DNA from: a virus
Direction: 5' to 3' (one strand)
Virus record (IMG/VR): IMGVR_UViG_3300006076_000028
Location: 1 to 23,564 of that record
DNA length: 23,564 nt
Shown piece by piece: positions 16,103-23,547 of the stretch (its first letter is position 1; the number at the start of each line of letters is the position of its first letter). The notes under the pieces were generated by a model that made no database searches, was not told the origin of the DNA, and saw nothing but the letters and a program-made list of their open reading frames with translations. Both the position numbers and the translations under genes were made by a program.

Positions 16103-16128
16103 GAAGGGAGAGCCGAAGCCCTCCCTTC
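16103..16128 (-). terminator. Stem-loop with UUCG tetraloop after the capsid genes
   Basis: On the minus strand the sequence forms an 11-base-pair stem, with one G-U pair, closed by C(UUCG)G, an exceptionally stable tetraloop. The outer eight pairs are GAAGGGAG against CTCCCTTC. It starts 12 bases after the TAG of the decoration-like gene. No run of U follows it, so it may be a partial terminator, a processing or protecting hairpin at the 3' end of capsid messages, or both. The stem is seen directly; the role is inferred. Confidence 0.6.
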
Positions 16129-16139
16129 TGAAGTGACTA

Positions 16140-16634
16140 CTACGCAGTAAGCAGTCCACCAAGTCCGTATGTGTTGACAAAGACCTTCTTCAAGGTTCGA
16201 GTGCCAGCGGATGTTGCGTCTCCTGCCTCAAGGGCATAGGCAACTACGTTTACAGACGTGTCGTCGTCAAGCGAGCCTGCCGTGGTGGAGGACACAAGAG
16301 TGGCCCCAGCAGCAATGGGAGTAGCTTGAGTCTCTAGGAAGGCATCCACTACTCCGTAGACAACTACCTCACCGAAGGTTCCTGCTGGAATAGGACCAGC
16401 AGCCACTCCTAGGATAGCAGCAGAGTCTGCCTCGGATGTGCCTGTCCTTCGAGCGTAGAGGGCTGCTTGGAAGTCATCGGTCCCAGAGCCAAAGTCCTGG
16501 GTCTCGCTGTGGAAGGGCTTGTAGTAGGCTCCTGCTACAGCAGCCTTGATGATTACCTCACCCTTCTGAATGTCAACGGTAGTTCCGTTGTAGATTGTGA
16601 TCTTATGAACAACACCGGTTGATGGTCCTAACAT
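16140..16634 (-). CDS. Putative head decoration protein
   Basis: The 164-residue product lies 14 bases downstream of the major capsid gene. It is a beta-rich protein with Gly/Ala/Val/Thr bias and strands such as GEVIIKAAVAGAYYKP, AGTFGEVVVYGVVDAFL, then AAGATLVSS and NVVAYALEAGDA. This is the usual pattern of small capsid-stabilising or decoration proteins encoded next to the coat gene ('GtfGeVvvyGvvda... aGatL' segments). There is no signal or membrane segment. AGGAG lies six bases before the ATG, which follows the capsid stop closely, so it should be made at high level together with the coat. A head fibre or other capsid accessory protein is the main alternative. Confidence 0.72.
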   Translation of the reverse strand: MLGPSTGVVHKITIYNGTTVDIQKGEVIIKAAVAGAYYKPFHSETQDFGSGTDDFQAALYARRTGTSEADSAAILGVAAGPIPAGTFGEVVVYGVVDAFLETQATPIAAGATLVSSTTAGSLDDDTSVNVVAYALEAGDATSAGTRTLKKVFVNTYGLGGLLTA

Positions 16635-16648
16635 GATTCGCTCCTGTC

Positions 16649-17629
16649 TTAGATGTTCTGGAAAGTAAGAACGCCCTGATAGCGACTGTTAGCCACAGTG
16701 GTGTTGCCCATGAAGAGCATCTGTGCCACCCGAGCGTCCTGATCAGGTGGAGTGCGGAACTTAGACATCACGAAGTTCCTACGCTTGTGGATAGTTACAG
16801 AGAGGTATTCCGAGTTGAGGAAATACATGCACTTGTCCCTGTAAGGACTACCGCTTCCTCGTAGAGAGGAGTCAGCGAGCATGGCATCCCACATCATGGT
16901 GATACCTTTGAACCTCTGAGAGTCGAAGCCAAGCTCCAATGCTCCAGTGTCGTTGAGCTGAAGCTTCCCGTAGCCTTCCTTCTCATACTGCTCGAAGAGA
17001 GTCTGCGTAGTGAGAATAAGATCAGGACGTTCGATGCCTTCAGACACGTCGTTGAGGAAAGTCCTCATTGGATCCACTACGGTAGTGGATGTGCTTGCAC
17101 TGAACTTGTTGGCCCACCATTGGTAAGTAGATCTGTTGATGCCTCCAACAGTGCTTTGACTACTAGCAGCCAAAACCTCTACAAGAGCGTCCAGTCCAAG
17201 AATGTCCTTGGGATTGGCTGCACTCGCAGTCTGGCAGAGCTGCCTGTTCAACTCCTGCCTGAAGGACTTCTGGAGGACCGTTACCTTGGTCCCTAACATT
17301 TTGAAGATCTGCTCAGGACCAGCGTTCTTCATCTCCTCTTCACCGGAGATAGACACAGTTCCTGCGACCTGCCGCCAGTTGAACCTGGCATTGGTCAGCT
17401 CTTCAGTAGGCTGAACGTTCAGCTTGTCGTAGCCCTTGTAAGATGCCACGGTGTTGTTCTCTGCGTAGATGACAGGCTCTGCGATGTAAAGTCCGCCGCT
17501 CTCCGTCTTAACCCTGTTCTTACTCAGCAACCAAGCTGACAGGGGGTTCCCTTTGAATACTGCTTCGGCAATCTTCCTCCGCATTACGTGGAAGGTCGAA
17601 GTTGCCAACATGTCGTAAGTGAGAGCCAT
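16649..17629 (-). CDS. Major capsid protein
   Basis: The 326-residue coat protein is preceded by scaffold and followed by a decoration candidate, the standard order. Residues 28-60 contain NPLSAWLLSKNRVKTESGG and EPVIYAENNTVASYKGYD. The region at about 70-100 (TEELTNARFNWRQVAGTVSISGEEE) matches the 'd.lt.a.y.wkq.a..vtisG.Ee..n.g' core of the large phage coat family with the HK97 fold. ILGLDALVEVL at about 143-153 and the final YLSVTIHKRRNFVMSKFRTPPDQDARVAQMLFMGN region (given here in outline) are also typical. The ATG has a strong AGGAGG site about eight bases upstream. It assembles the icosahedral shell on the scaffold. Confidence in the class is high. Confidence 0.9.
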   Translation of the reverse strand: MALTYDMLATSTFHVMRRKIAEAVFKGNPLSAWLLSKNRVKTESGGLYIAEPVIYAENNTVASYKGYDKLNVQPTEELTNARFNWRQVAGTVSISGEEEMKNAGPEQIFKMLGTKVTVLQKSFRQELNRQLCQTASAANPKDILGLDALVEVLAASSQSTVGGINRSTYQWWANKFSASTSTTVVDPMRTFLNDVSEGIERPDLILTTQTLFEQYEKEGYGKLQLNDTGALELGFDSQRFKGITMMWDAMLADSSLRGSGSPYRDKCMYFLNSEYLSVTIHKRRNFVMSKFRTPPDQDARVAQMLFMGNTTVANSRYQGVLTFQNI

Positions 17630-17645
17630 AGCTCTTCCTCCTTAG

Positions 17646-18428
17646 CTAGTCTTGGCCCTTACGAAACAACTCAGCAGCTACACGCGCACCTAACTCACCG
17701 AGATTGTTGGTGTCCACTTTCTCGACTTGCTTAGTTAGATCCTGTGTAACAGTGCCGCTGTCCCGTCTAGGCGTAGCACTTCCCTGCTCTGAAGTGTTCA
17801 GAGCCCTTTGTTGACCCTCACCTTGCTGAGTCCTTGCCAGCTTGAAGAGTAAGTCTAAATCTTGAATACCTGGATTCTTAGTAGAGATCTCCGCCATCAC
17901 AGACCGAAGCTCCCTGGCTTCTGGCCTAGTGTTGAAGAAGCTCTCCACTTGCAATGCAGCCTTCATCTCAGCTACCTGCTGTTGCAGTGTCTGCACAGTA
18001 GGATCCGTGGCTGGCTGTTCCGGTGTGGGTGTCTCGGGTTCCGCGTCACCAGCTCTCTCCTGGTAGTAGTCCTCGATCATGCCCATGAGGGTAGAGTCCC
18101 CTTCGATCTGCCCTACAAGAGTCTCCAACTCCTCTAGGCGAGCTAGCTTCTCCCTGACCGAATCAGGGACTTCAGGAGTCTGTTGTTTGGGGTCTGCTGT
18201 CTTAGGCTCCTCCGGCTCGGGAGTCTCAGGATCTGGAGTGTCTCCCTCCCCGTCTAGGATCTTGTCCATGGCCCCTGAGTGACCCGCTACGCTGTCCTTA
18301 GCCATCTGGCCTACCTGGGCAGCCACATCGTCAGGAATCGTATTGGGGTCCGTTGTAGGGGCCTCCAGAGGATCACTCAAAGGAGAAGCCAAAGGATTGG
18401 GTTCGTTCGGTTCGTTCGTTCCGGTCAT
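17646..18428 (-). CDS. Scaffolding protein
   Basis: The 260-residue product has the composition and place of a scaffold: directly before the coat gene, very acidic and Pro/Glu/Asp/Thr-rich in its N-terminal half (DTPDPETPEPEEPKTADPK). Helical segments follow at about 94-130 and 145-170 (PTVQTLQQQVAEMKAALQVE, coiled-coil-like), and the C terminus ends with GELGARVAAELFRKGQD. A short basic C-terminal helix is where T7- and P22-type scaffolds bind coat. The ATG follows the previous stop by one base (TGACATG) with AGGA upstream. It directs procapsid assembly and would leave the head before packaging. Assigned by context and composition. Confidence 0.8.
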   Translation of the reverse strand: MTGTNEPNEPNPLASPLSDPLEAPTTDPNTIPDDVAAQVGQMAKDSVAGHSGAMDKILDGEGDTPDPETPEPEEPKTADPKQQTPEVPDSVREKLARLEELETLVGQIEGDSTLMGMIEDYYQERAGDAEPETPTPEQPATDPTVQTLQQQVAEMKAALQVESFFNTRPEARELRSVMAEISTKNPGIQDLDLLFKLARTQQGEGQQRALNTSEQGSATPRRDSGTVTQDLTKQVEKVDTNNLGELGARVAAELFRKGQD

Positions 18429-18429
18429 G

Positions 18430-18789
18430 TCAGTCCTGCTCTAAATAACTCTCAGTAACGGCAACCTTATCCACAGCGGCAAGGTCACTCACTTCTTTAA
18501 TAACTTCCTCAGTGATCTTGGCAACATCAGGGCCTTTGTTGCTCTTCACTTTGCTGCTTCGGTCATAGGTAACTCCGTGCTGCTTGCACAGAGCATCTCT
18601 TTGTTCTCTGCTCCTAACCTCGATGGGCTCCCCTGTGAAGTTGTCCTCCACGTAAGGACTGAAGGTCATGACTACTGGGCCTCCTACATAGAGCTTCTTC
18701 TTACGCTCGATGTCTTCCTGCATCTTGGCGCATAGGTGCTTGGAGACCTCAACTACTTCTTTGCAGTGCTTGCAGATCTTGAGTCTCAT
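18430..18789 (-). CDS. Small Cys/His protein between portal and scaffold
   Basis: The 119-residue product begins MRLKICKHCKEVV, and the Cys6-x2-Cys9 pair with His18 and Cys20 resembles half or more of a zinc ribbon. A central segment (PYVEDNFTGEPIEVRSREQR, then ALCKQHGVTYDRS) is like the 'G..I.SR.q..ehcK.hG' segment of small phage proteins that are often encoded between portal and scaffold genes. The role of those is unknown to me. The C-terminal third is helical and acidic (AKITEEVIKEVSDLAAVDK). The ATG overlaps the portal stop (ATGA, 18786-18789) and has AAGGAGGAGG upstream, one of the strongest sites in the window. Zinc binding is inferred. Confidence 0.7.
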   Translation of the reverse strand: MRLKICKHCKEVVEVSKHLCAKMQEDIERKKKLYVGGPVVMTFSPYVEDNFTGEPIEVRSREQRDALCKQHGVTYDRSSKVKSNKGPDVAKITEEVIKEVSDLAAVDKVAVTESYLEQD

Positions 18790-20759
18790 AGCCCTCCTCC
18801 TTGACCGTTAGTTAGATCTCCAAAGGCCCTAGCATTCCCGCTGCTCTGTCTAAGATTATCTCCCTGATTAAGTCCGACCATAGGATTGGACTCTCCTGCC
18901 ACAGTAGCACCACCCCCTTGAACAGCCTGCTTCTCTTGCAGAGCCTTTATGTGTTCTTGCTCATGTGCTTGAACTGCCTGTTGTCCTTCAAACTCCAAGG
19001 TAGACCATGCTGGACTATTCTTGAACTGAGCAATGACTCCTAAGTGTGTCTGGTCATCATCGTTTGGACTCACCGCTACAGGAACACCGAGAGCCAACTG
19101 AGTAATCTCAGCCATCTGCATCATAGAAGACTGTTGAGGACTGCCTACGATCTCAGAGACACCAGGAATCCCTAATGCTCTAAGAGCCTCGGCAAGGATC
19201 AGGTCTACCCTACTTGAAGGGCCTGTGACGGCTACGGCTTTAAGAACCATCTGGAGAGCAGTTGTCCACTTCTGGATGTCCTGCTGTTGTTGTGTTTTCT
19301 GGAACGACTCTGGAATGATCTCAATGCCCGGAAGCCATTGAATATCCTCGTGATCGAACCTAGCCCATTCAACTGTGCCTGGATTTCCAGTAAGGCGGAT
19401 AACTTGCTCTCCAGTAATGGTGTGCATTGTGAGCATACACCACTTCTCAACCATCCGAGTTAAGAAGTTCTGCATGACCATGACTCGTCTGCTGGCCTTA
19501 GCGTCTCCAGCTTCCCCCACCTTAGCTACCTCAGAGGCTGTCCTGATGTTCCTGACAGAGCCTGAAGCAAGAGAGCTGACGCTAGCCGTCCTGTCCCACA
19601 AGCTAAGGACTTGATTGATGAGGTTGAATAGGTCAGTTGGGATTGGCGCAGTATTGAAGACTCCTACGGCGTTGTCCTCTGATGCCTCGACAACTTCTAT
19701 AGCCCTATCGCTTAGAAGCATCTTCCTCACATTGGAGGGATTGTTCACCCTATCTGGATTGATCGTAAAGACAGTCTTTTGCTTTCGTAGGAAGTGAACA
19801 ATCTTACTCAGCACATAGTTGAGTGCCTTCTGTAGAACCTTCCAACTATCCACATCAGACATCGGAAGACTATCAGGAACATCGTTGAAGACCAACCTCT
19901 CAAAAGGCCAGCCAGCAAAACTATCTCCTAAGAACTCAGCCCAACCTATCGGACCTCTGATGACCTCTCCTTGATCAGTGAAAACGAGGACCACTTTCCT
20001 TAGCCCATTCCTAGCCCATTTATACACCCATACCTCATAGATGGTAGTTGTGTCTGCGCCCACAACACTATCCTCGAAGTTTAGGTCAGCAAGGTTGTCC
20101 AGCCTCTCTTCCTCAAAGTCGCTCCCTACGACTCCTTCAGGATCGTGGTCCCCTGTGAACGTATAGCGGTCGTCATCTTTGAGTTCTTCAGTGTCCTTGA
20201 CGTAGCGGACTGCAATGAACCTAGCTTGCTCTATGTCCCTCCCCGGTGAGAGATGATCCACTACTACCCGATAAGGAGCTTCTCTGTGCCACCTGGCTCC
20301 TGAACGGTCCTTCCATGATCCGTAGCCAGAGACTCCCTCTGTGGTGTCTTCTTCGTCTCCCTTGAAGGCACTGATCTTAGCCCAACCCTCAGCGAACAGC
20401 AGAGAGTCCAGCACTATCTTGGAGACCTCCTCAGCCGTGTTCATCTTCGGAAGCACTACGTTGATAAGGGACTGCCAGATCTTCTCCTTCCCTTCAAGCT
20501 CCGGAGTAGGAGACAGCACTGTGACCCTAGGGGACTGAATGAACAGGTTTGCCTGTAACGACTGGATAGCCCCCATGGTGAGGTTGGCAGCCAGGACTCC
20601 CCTGGAAGCCTTAGCCTGGAGTCCTTTGAAGAACTTCCTAGCCTGCTGCATTGTGCTGAAATACGCACGGTCAGCCTTCTGAGACTTCTGCACAGCGGCC
20701 CACAGACTAGAGTATTTCTCCGTGTCAGTGAGCTTTGCTTCTTCGGGATCGGATGCCAT
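18786..20759 (-). CDS. Portal protein
   Basis: The 657-residue product follows the large terminase by nine bases and precedes scaffold and coat. An N-terminal helical region (EKYSSLWAAVQKSQKADR) leads to an alpha/beta wing domain (about 100-290, with APYRVVVDHLSPGRDIEQAR). The long-helix core spans about 300-440: DVDSWKVLQKALNYVLSKIVHFL, then DRTASVSSLASGSVRNIRTASEVAKVGEAGDAKASRR in outline. That region ends in a stem-helix-like segment (FLTRMVEKWCMLTMH), a pattern shared by podoviral portals. The C terminus is a Gln/Gly/Asn-rich tail from about residue 590. It forms the dodecameric channel for DNA at one capsid vertex. The ATG has no Shine-Dalgarno (GTCTCCTCC precedes it), so coupling to the terminase stop is likely. 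Confidence 0.85.
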   Translation of the reverse strand: MASDPEEAKLTDTEKYSSLWAAVQKSQKADRAYFSTMQQARKFFKGLQAKASRGVLAANLTMGAIQSLQANLFIQSPRVTVLSPTPELEGKEKIWQSLINVVLPKMNTAEEVSKIVLDSLLFAEGWAKISAFKGDEEDTTEGVSGYGSWKDRSGARWHREAPYRVVVDHLSPGRDIEQARFIAVRYVKDTEELKDDDRYTFTGDHDPEGVVGSDFEEERLDNLADLNFEDSVVGADTTTIYEVWVYKWARNGLRKVVLVFTDQGEVIRGPIGWAEFLGDSFAGWPFERLVFNDVPDSLPMSDVDSWKVLQKALNYVLSKIVHFLRKQKTVFTINPDRVNNPSNVRKMLLSDRAIEVVEASEDNAVGVFNTAPIPTDLFNLINQVLSLWDRTASVSSLASGSVRNIRTASEVAKVGEAGDAKASRRVMVMQNFLTRMVEKWCMLTMHTITGEQVIRLTGNPGTVEWARFDHEDIQWLPGIEIIPESFQKTQQQQDIQKWTTALQMVLKAVAVTGPSSRVDLILAEALRALGIPGVSEIVGSPQQSSMMQMAEITQLALGVPVAVSPNDDDQTHLGVIAQFKNSPAWSTLEFEGQQAVQAHEQEHIKALQEKQAVQGGGATVAGESNPMVGLNQGDNLRQSSGNARAFGDLTNGQGGGL

Positions 20760-20768
20760 GGAGGAGAC

Positions 20769-22421
20769 TCATAGCACACTAGGGTCTAGCAAGTCAACTC
20801 CCTCCCATGGAATATTTTCCGAGTCTAGGTCTCCGTGTAAGATCCTGGCAACCTCGTCGAATGTCCCTGAGAAGGGCTGGGCTGAGGCTATTACCGGGTT
20901 AGGGCTCATGCTGATGGCGTAGATGTCAGCCAAGGTATCCAGAATATCATCATTGGCTCCCTTGTCGTAAGTGACCATTTCTTCGATCACTTCTTCCAGG
21001 TGAGGACAGTCATCAGTGATGTAGAAGTCTCCGCACTCCACTTGAGGTTGCAGTCCTAGGATCCTCTTTTTCTTCTGAGTTCCTTGTCTCTTCATTGGCT
21101 GGAAGTGGACTCGGATTCCTCTGGCAAAAGCCTCCCTCTTGTAGTGCTTCATGAGAGTCTTCTGGAAAGCAACTGTCTCAATAGCGAACTTCTTGATGCC
21201 CCACTTCATCTGCAACTTGAAGATCACTTCGATGAGATCGAGAGGAGTTAGCTTGTCCCTGTAGACATCTCTCAGGTAGAGCTTCCCTTCGTTGTCGATA
21301 CCTGCAACTGAGATCACTGTGTAGTCGGACTTACGGACACTACCTCGTTCTTCTTCCTCAGCAAGGTCAATAGCTGCGTAGTTAGCTACCTCTTCAGGAA
21401 CATAGAACGATGGGATGATGTTGATGTTCTCTTCTTTGAAGTATGCCTGTGAAGAGGGGTTAGGATTGAGCAGATACTGACAAGCAAACACACCTGGCTT
21501 ATCTCGTAGATCATTCTCAACATCTGCAATGGTCTCTGGTGTGAACCTCTCAGGCCATGCTGGAACTCCTGGCTTCTCCCACACGGGAACTCTGTAGACC
21601 AGAAGTCTGTTCCTTGGAATCCTCCCATAGTTCTCTTCGGCCTTCCTGAGAGCTTTCTCCTTTCGGATCTCTCTGGTCTGGAGGTCTGCATAGGACCATG
21701 GAGTGCCTACTAGCCTTCTCCTGTGTGTCGCTGGATTGTGAGCAAGCTGCTTAGAGTTCAGGAACCATGAATGAGTGGCATCACAGGAGGAGGGCGTTAA
21801 GGCACTCTCTTGAGTAACAACATCATCGTAACGGTTGATGTCGAAGTGGAAGCCAGTCTTCGAGGAGCCTAGTGTTCCAATCATGATGCTGGGGTCTTTA
21901 GTCCTCTTGGTCCGACAAGGCCATGAGAGTCTATCGGTCTTCCAGTAGCCACTGTCCTTACCTCGAACTCTGCCTCTGTTCTTGATGAGAGCGTCAGGCT
22001 TGTATTCAGGGAAGAGCCATCTAAGGACTTCGTTCTCCTCGAAATGCTGCTGGATCTCTCCAAGGATGGCTGTGCCTAGGTCGGCTGTGGCAGTGAAGAT
22101 GATCTGTCTAAGGTTGGCATCGTTCAATGCTTCTCTAACCGTGTCTCCAATAGTCAGCAGAGTTGTCTTCAGGTGAGAGCGAGCTAACTGCCAAAGTGAG
22201 TAGGGATGTTTCTGCCACTTAACCCAAGTGTTGCAGAGCTTCCTATGGAATTTGTTGTCAATGTCCTTGTAGTCAAGAACGTGGTAGCAGAGAAACCAGA
22301 GATCTGCTTTGCACTTCTCCCGGAGAACTTGCCTGGCTTGCTCAATGACCTCTGGACCCTGCTCAGAGTCCGTCAGCGTCTCCTGGATCAATCTTGAAAC
22401 ACTCTGGGGAACTTTACTCAC
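20769..22421 (-). CDS. Terminase large subunit
   Basis: The 550-residue packaging motor starts with GTG, overlapping the stop of the small subunit as GTGA (22418-22421); there is no in-frame ATG before residue 100. The ATPase domain shows QLARSHLKTTLLTIGD at about 78-93 (Walker A-like, Lys84-Thr-Thr) and DINRYDDVVTQES at about 194-206 (Walker B, Asp199-Asp200). A TATADLG strand lies between them and a coupling region LVGTPWSYADLQ at 237-248. The nuclease domain (about 345-500) has the RNase H-like acidic residues: AAIDLAEEEE (Asp352), FAIETVAFQ (Glu415) and GANDDILDTLADI (Asp491/492, Asp495). Both catalytic halves appear intact. It cuts and translocates concatemeric DNA into the head through the portal. 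Confidence 0.93.
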   Translation of the reverse strand: MSKVPQSVSRLIQETLTDSEQGPEVIEQARQVLREKCKADLWFLCYHVLDYKDIDNKFHRKLCNTWVKWQKHPYSLWQLARSHLKTTLLTIGDTVREALNDANLRQIIFTATADLGTAILGEIQQHFEENEVLRWLFPEYKPDALIKNRGRVRGKDSGYWKTDRLSWPCRTKRTKDPSIMIGTLGSSKTGFHFDINRYDDVVTQESALTPSSCDATHSWFLNSKQLAHNPATHRRRLVGTPWSYADLQTREIRKEKALRKAEENYGRIPRNRLLVYRVPVWEKPGVPAWPERFTPETIADVENDLRDKPGVFACQYLLNPNPSSQAYFKEENINIIPSFYVPEEVANYAAIDLAEEEERGSVRKSDYTVISVAGIDNEGKLYLRDVYRDKLTPLDLIEVIFKLQMKWGIKKFAIETVAFQKTLMKHYKREAFARGIRVHFQPMKRQGTQKKKRILGLQPQVECGDFYITDDCPHLEEVIEEMVTYDKGANDDILDTLADIYAISMSPNPVIASAQPFSGTFDEVARILHGDLDSENIPWEGVDLLDPSVL

Positions 22422-23233
22422 AGCGAGTCCTCGAACGATCCTGAGTCATCTGAGGGCTCCTCAGAGGCAACGTTCTCCAAGAGCTTGTTCGGGTTGATCG
22501 CTGCTTCGAGATCATCCTGCACGGTGTAGGTTGCTTCCTTCAGCATAGGCGTAGGGTTCTGCATGGGGTCTGTAGCTACACCGGAGATCATTCCTACCAG
22601 CTTTTCAAAGATGGCTGTCCCTTGAACGGTGCTGGCTTCCTTGTCGGCTACCTTGGACTTCTTGTTGTGGATGAGTCTTCTGGAGTCCTGCACTGTCTTC
22701 ATTGCAGAGACTAGGCTCTTGATGTCGTCAATGTCCACTGCTCCCTGATCTGCATTGGCTATCCTGTTCGCTGTGTCCTCAATGATTCCTTCGAGTGTAG
22801 CGAAGATCTGATCCTGCCTCGTGTCGATGTTCGGAGCTATCCTGCTTCGGATCTTGGAGACCCTGGAGTAGATCCTGAACTCTCTCTCTTTCCGCATGGA
22901 GTGCCAGTCAAACATGTCTGCCCATGTGAGGACTTGCTTCTTAGAGATCTTCAGTTCTAAGGCTACGTTCCCTGCCGTCATCATCCGAGTGACGTAGAGG
23001 TTCCTTGCCTTCAGTAGCACTCTGCTTGGAATGTCCTTGATGTCTCCAAGCCTCTTCAGTTCGTTCATGACTCTGCCTCCTACCCTTCTCGCTGCTGTCG
23101 TCTTTGGACTAAGTGTCCTTGTGTCCCCTTGCCTGTCAAGGTCTTCTCTGAGTTCTCGTTCAACTCGATCTAGCCTATCTCTGTGCCGTCTCATGTCTCT
23201 GAGATCGTTGTAGTCTTTCAAGTTCTCTGACAT
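22418..23233 (-). CDS. Terminase small subunit (putative)
   Basis: The 271-residue product (from ATG at 23231-23233) is encoded just before the large terminase and overlaps it by four bases. The N-terminal third is highly charged helix (RDMRRHRDRLDRVERELRED). A helix-turn-helix-like segment at about 83-110 (TAGNVALELKISKKQVLTWA) fits the DNA-binding domain of small terminases. A central helical region (DDIKSLVSAMKTVQDSRRLI) would serve oligomerisation. The acidic tail (EEPSDDSGSFEDSL) would contact the large subunit. A TTG at 23267-23269 would extend it by 12 residues; an in-frame stop at 23336-23338 bounds this. Neither start has a strong Shine-Dalgarno, so I preferred the ATG. It probably recognises the repeats upstream (inferred). 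Confidence 0.72.
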   Translation of the reverse strand: MSENLKDYNDLRDMRRHRDRLDRVERELREDLDRQGDTRTLSPKTTAARRVGGRVMNELKRLGDIKDIPSRVLLKARNLYVTRMMTAGNVALELKISKKQVLTWADMFDWHSMRKEREFRIYSRVSKIRSRIAPNIDTRQDQIFATLEGIIEDTANRIANADQGAVDIDDIKSLVSAMKTVQDSRRLIHNKKSKVADKEASTVQGTAIFEKLVGMISGVATDPMQNPTPMLKEATYTVQDDLEAAINPNKLLENVASEEPSDDSGSFEDSL

Positions 23234-23288
23234 GACTTTCAAGTTAAGCTCTGAACTGCTTCTGTGCAAGTAGGCTTCAAGCTCTATG

Positions 23289-23459
23289 GAAAGACTGGCT
23301 CTGGGGGAGGACTGGTCTGAGCTATGTGTAGTAGGCTAAGCTATCTGTAGTTGGACTACTCTGGAGTCAGTGGAACTATTCGGAGTTTCTCTATTCATAT
23401 TTCTCGTCTACAGACACACTCCAAAAGATGAAAGACTGGCCGGGGGGGCTGCACTGGTC
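23289..23459. repeat. Pair of imperfect 29-30-base direct repeats
   Basis: Copies are at 23289-23317 and 23430-23459, with starts 141 bases apart. Both begin GAAAGACTGGC, continue with a G-rich core (five to seven G in a row) and end ACTGGTC. Thus 18 terminal bases are identical, with a variable 11-12-base core. Each copy contains ACTGG twice. This conservation in a gap before the terminase genes suggests a protein binding site or a phage promoter; which one is not shown. Confidence 0.72.
23320..23354. repeat. Tandem 16-base repeat, 19-base period
   Basis: AGCTATGTGTAGTAGG at 23320-23335 is followed by AGCTATCTGTAGTTGG at 23339-23354. They differ at two positions out of 16, with a three-base spacer. 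Together they look like iterons for a DNA-binding protein. A short inverted repeat, GTAGT-TGG-ACTAC (23347-23359), overlaps the second copy. Confidence 0.65.
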
Positions 23460-23525
23460 ACGAGTTCTAGGAGTTAGGCTGTAGGTGTAGGGCTATGGGT
23501 GGAGTCATGGAGTTCTTCAGTCCTA

Positions 23526-23547
23526 CTACAGTAGTTCCCTACAGTAG
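23526..23547. promoter_or_regulatory. Two CTACAGTAG palindromes 13 bases apart (operator-like)
   Basis: CTACAGTAG occurs at 23526-23534 and again at 23539-23547. Each is a perfect palindrome around its central base. The two are separated by four bases, so their centres are 13 bases apart, and the set is flanked by CCTA and TAGG. This arrangement resembles paired operator half-sites for a small dimeric regulator. No regulator is in the window. Confidence 0.45.

Noticed and set aside
20456-20779. Minus-strand frame of 107 codons overlapping the portal start
   Set aside because: It lies in another frame over the portal N terminus, is rich in Arg/Ser/Leu without structure, and has no independent support.
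23234-23269. TTG start extending the small terminase by 12 residues
   Set aside because: The first ATG is more likely; neither has a strong ribosome site, so the extension is left as an alternative.
23336-23398. Twenty-codon minus-strand frame (MNRETPNSSTDSRVVQLQIA) upstream of the small terminase
   Set aside because: It overlaps the direct repeats, has a weak ribosome site and is too short to judge; a leader peptide remains possible.
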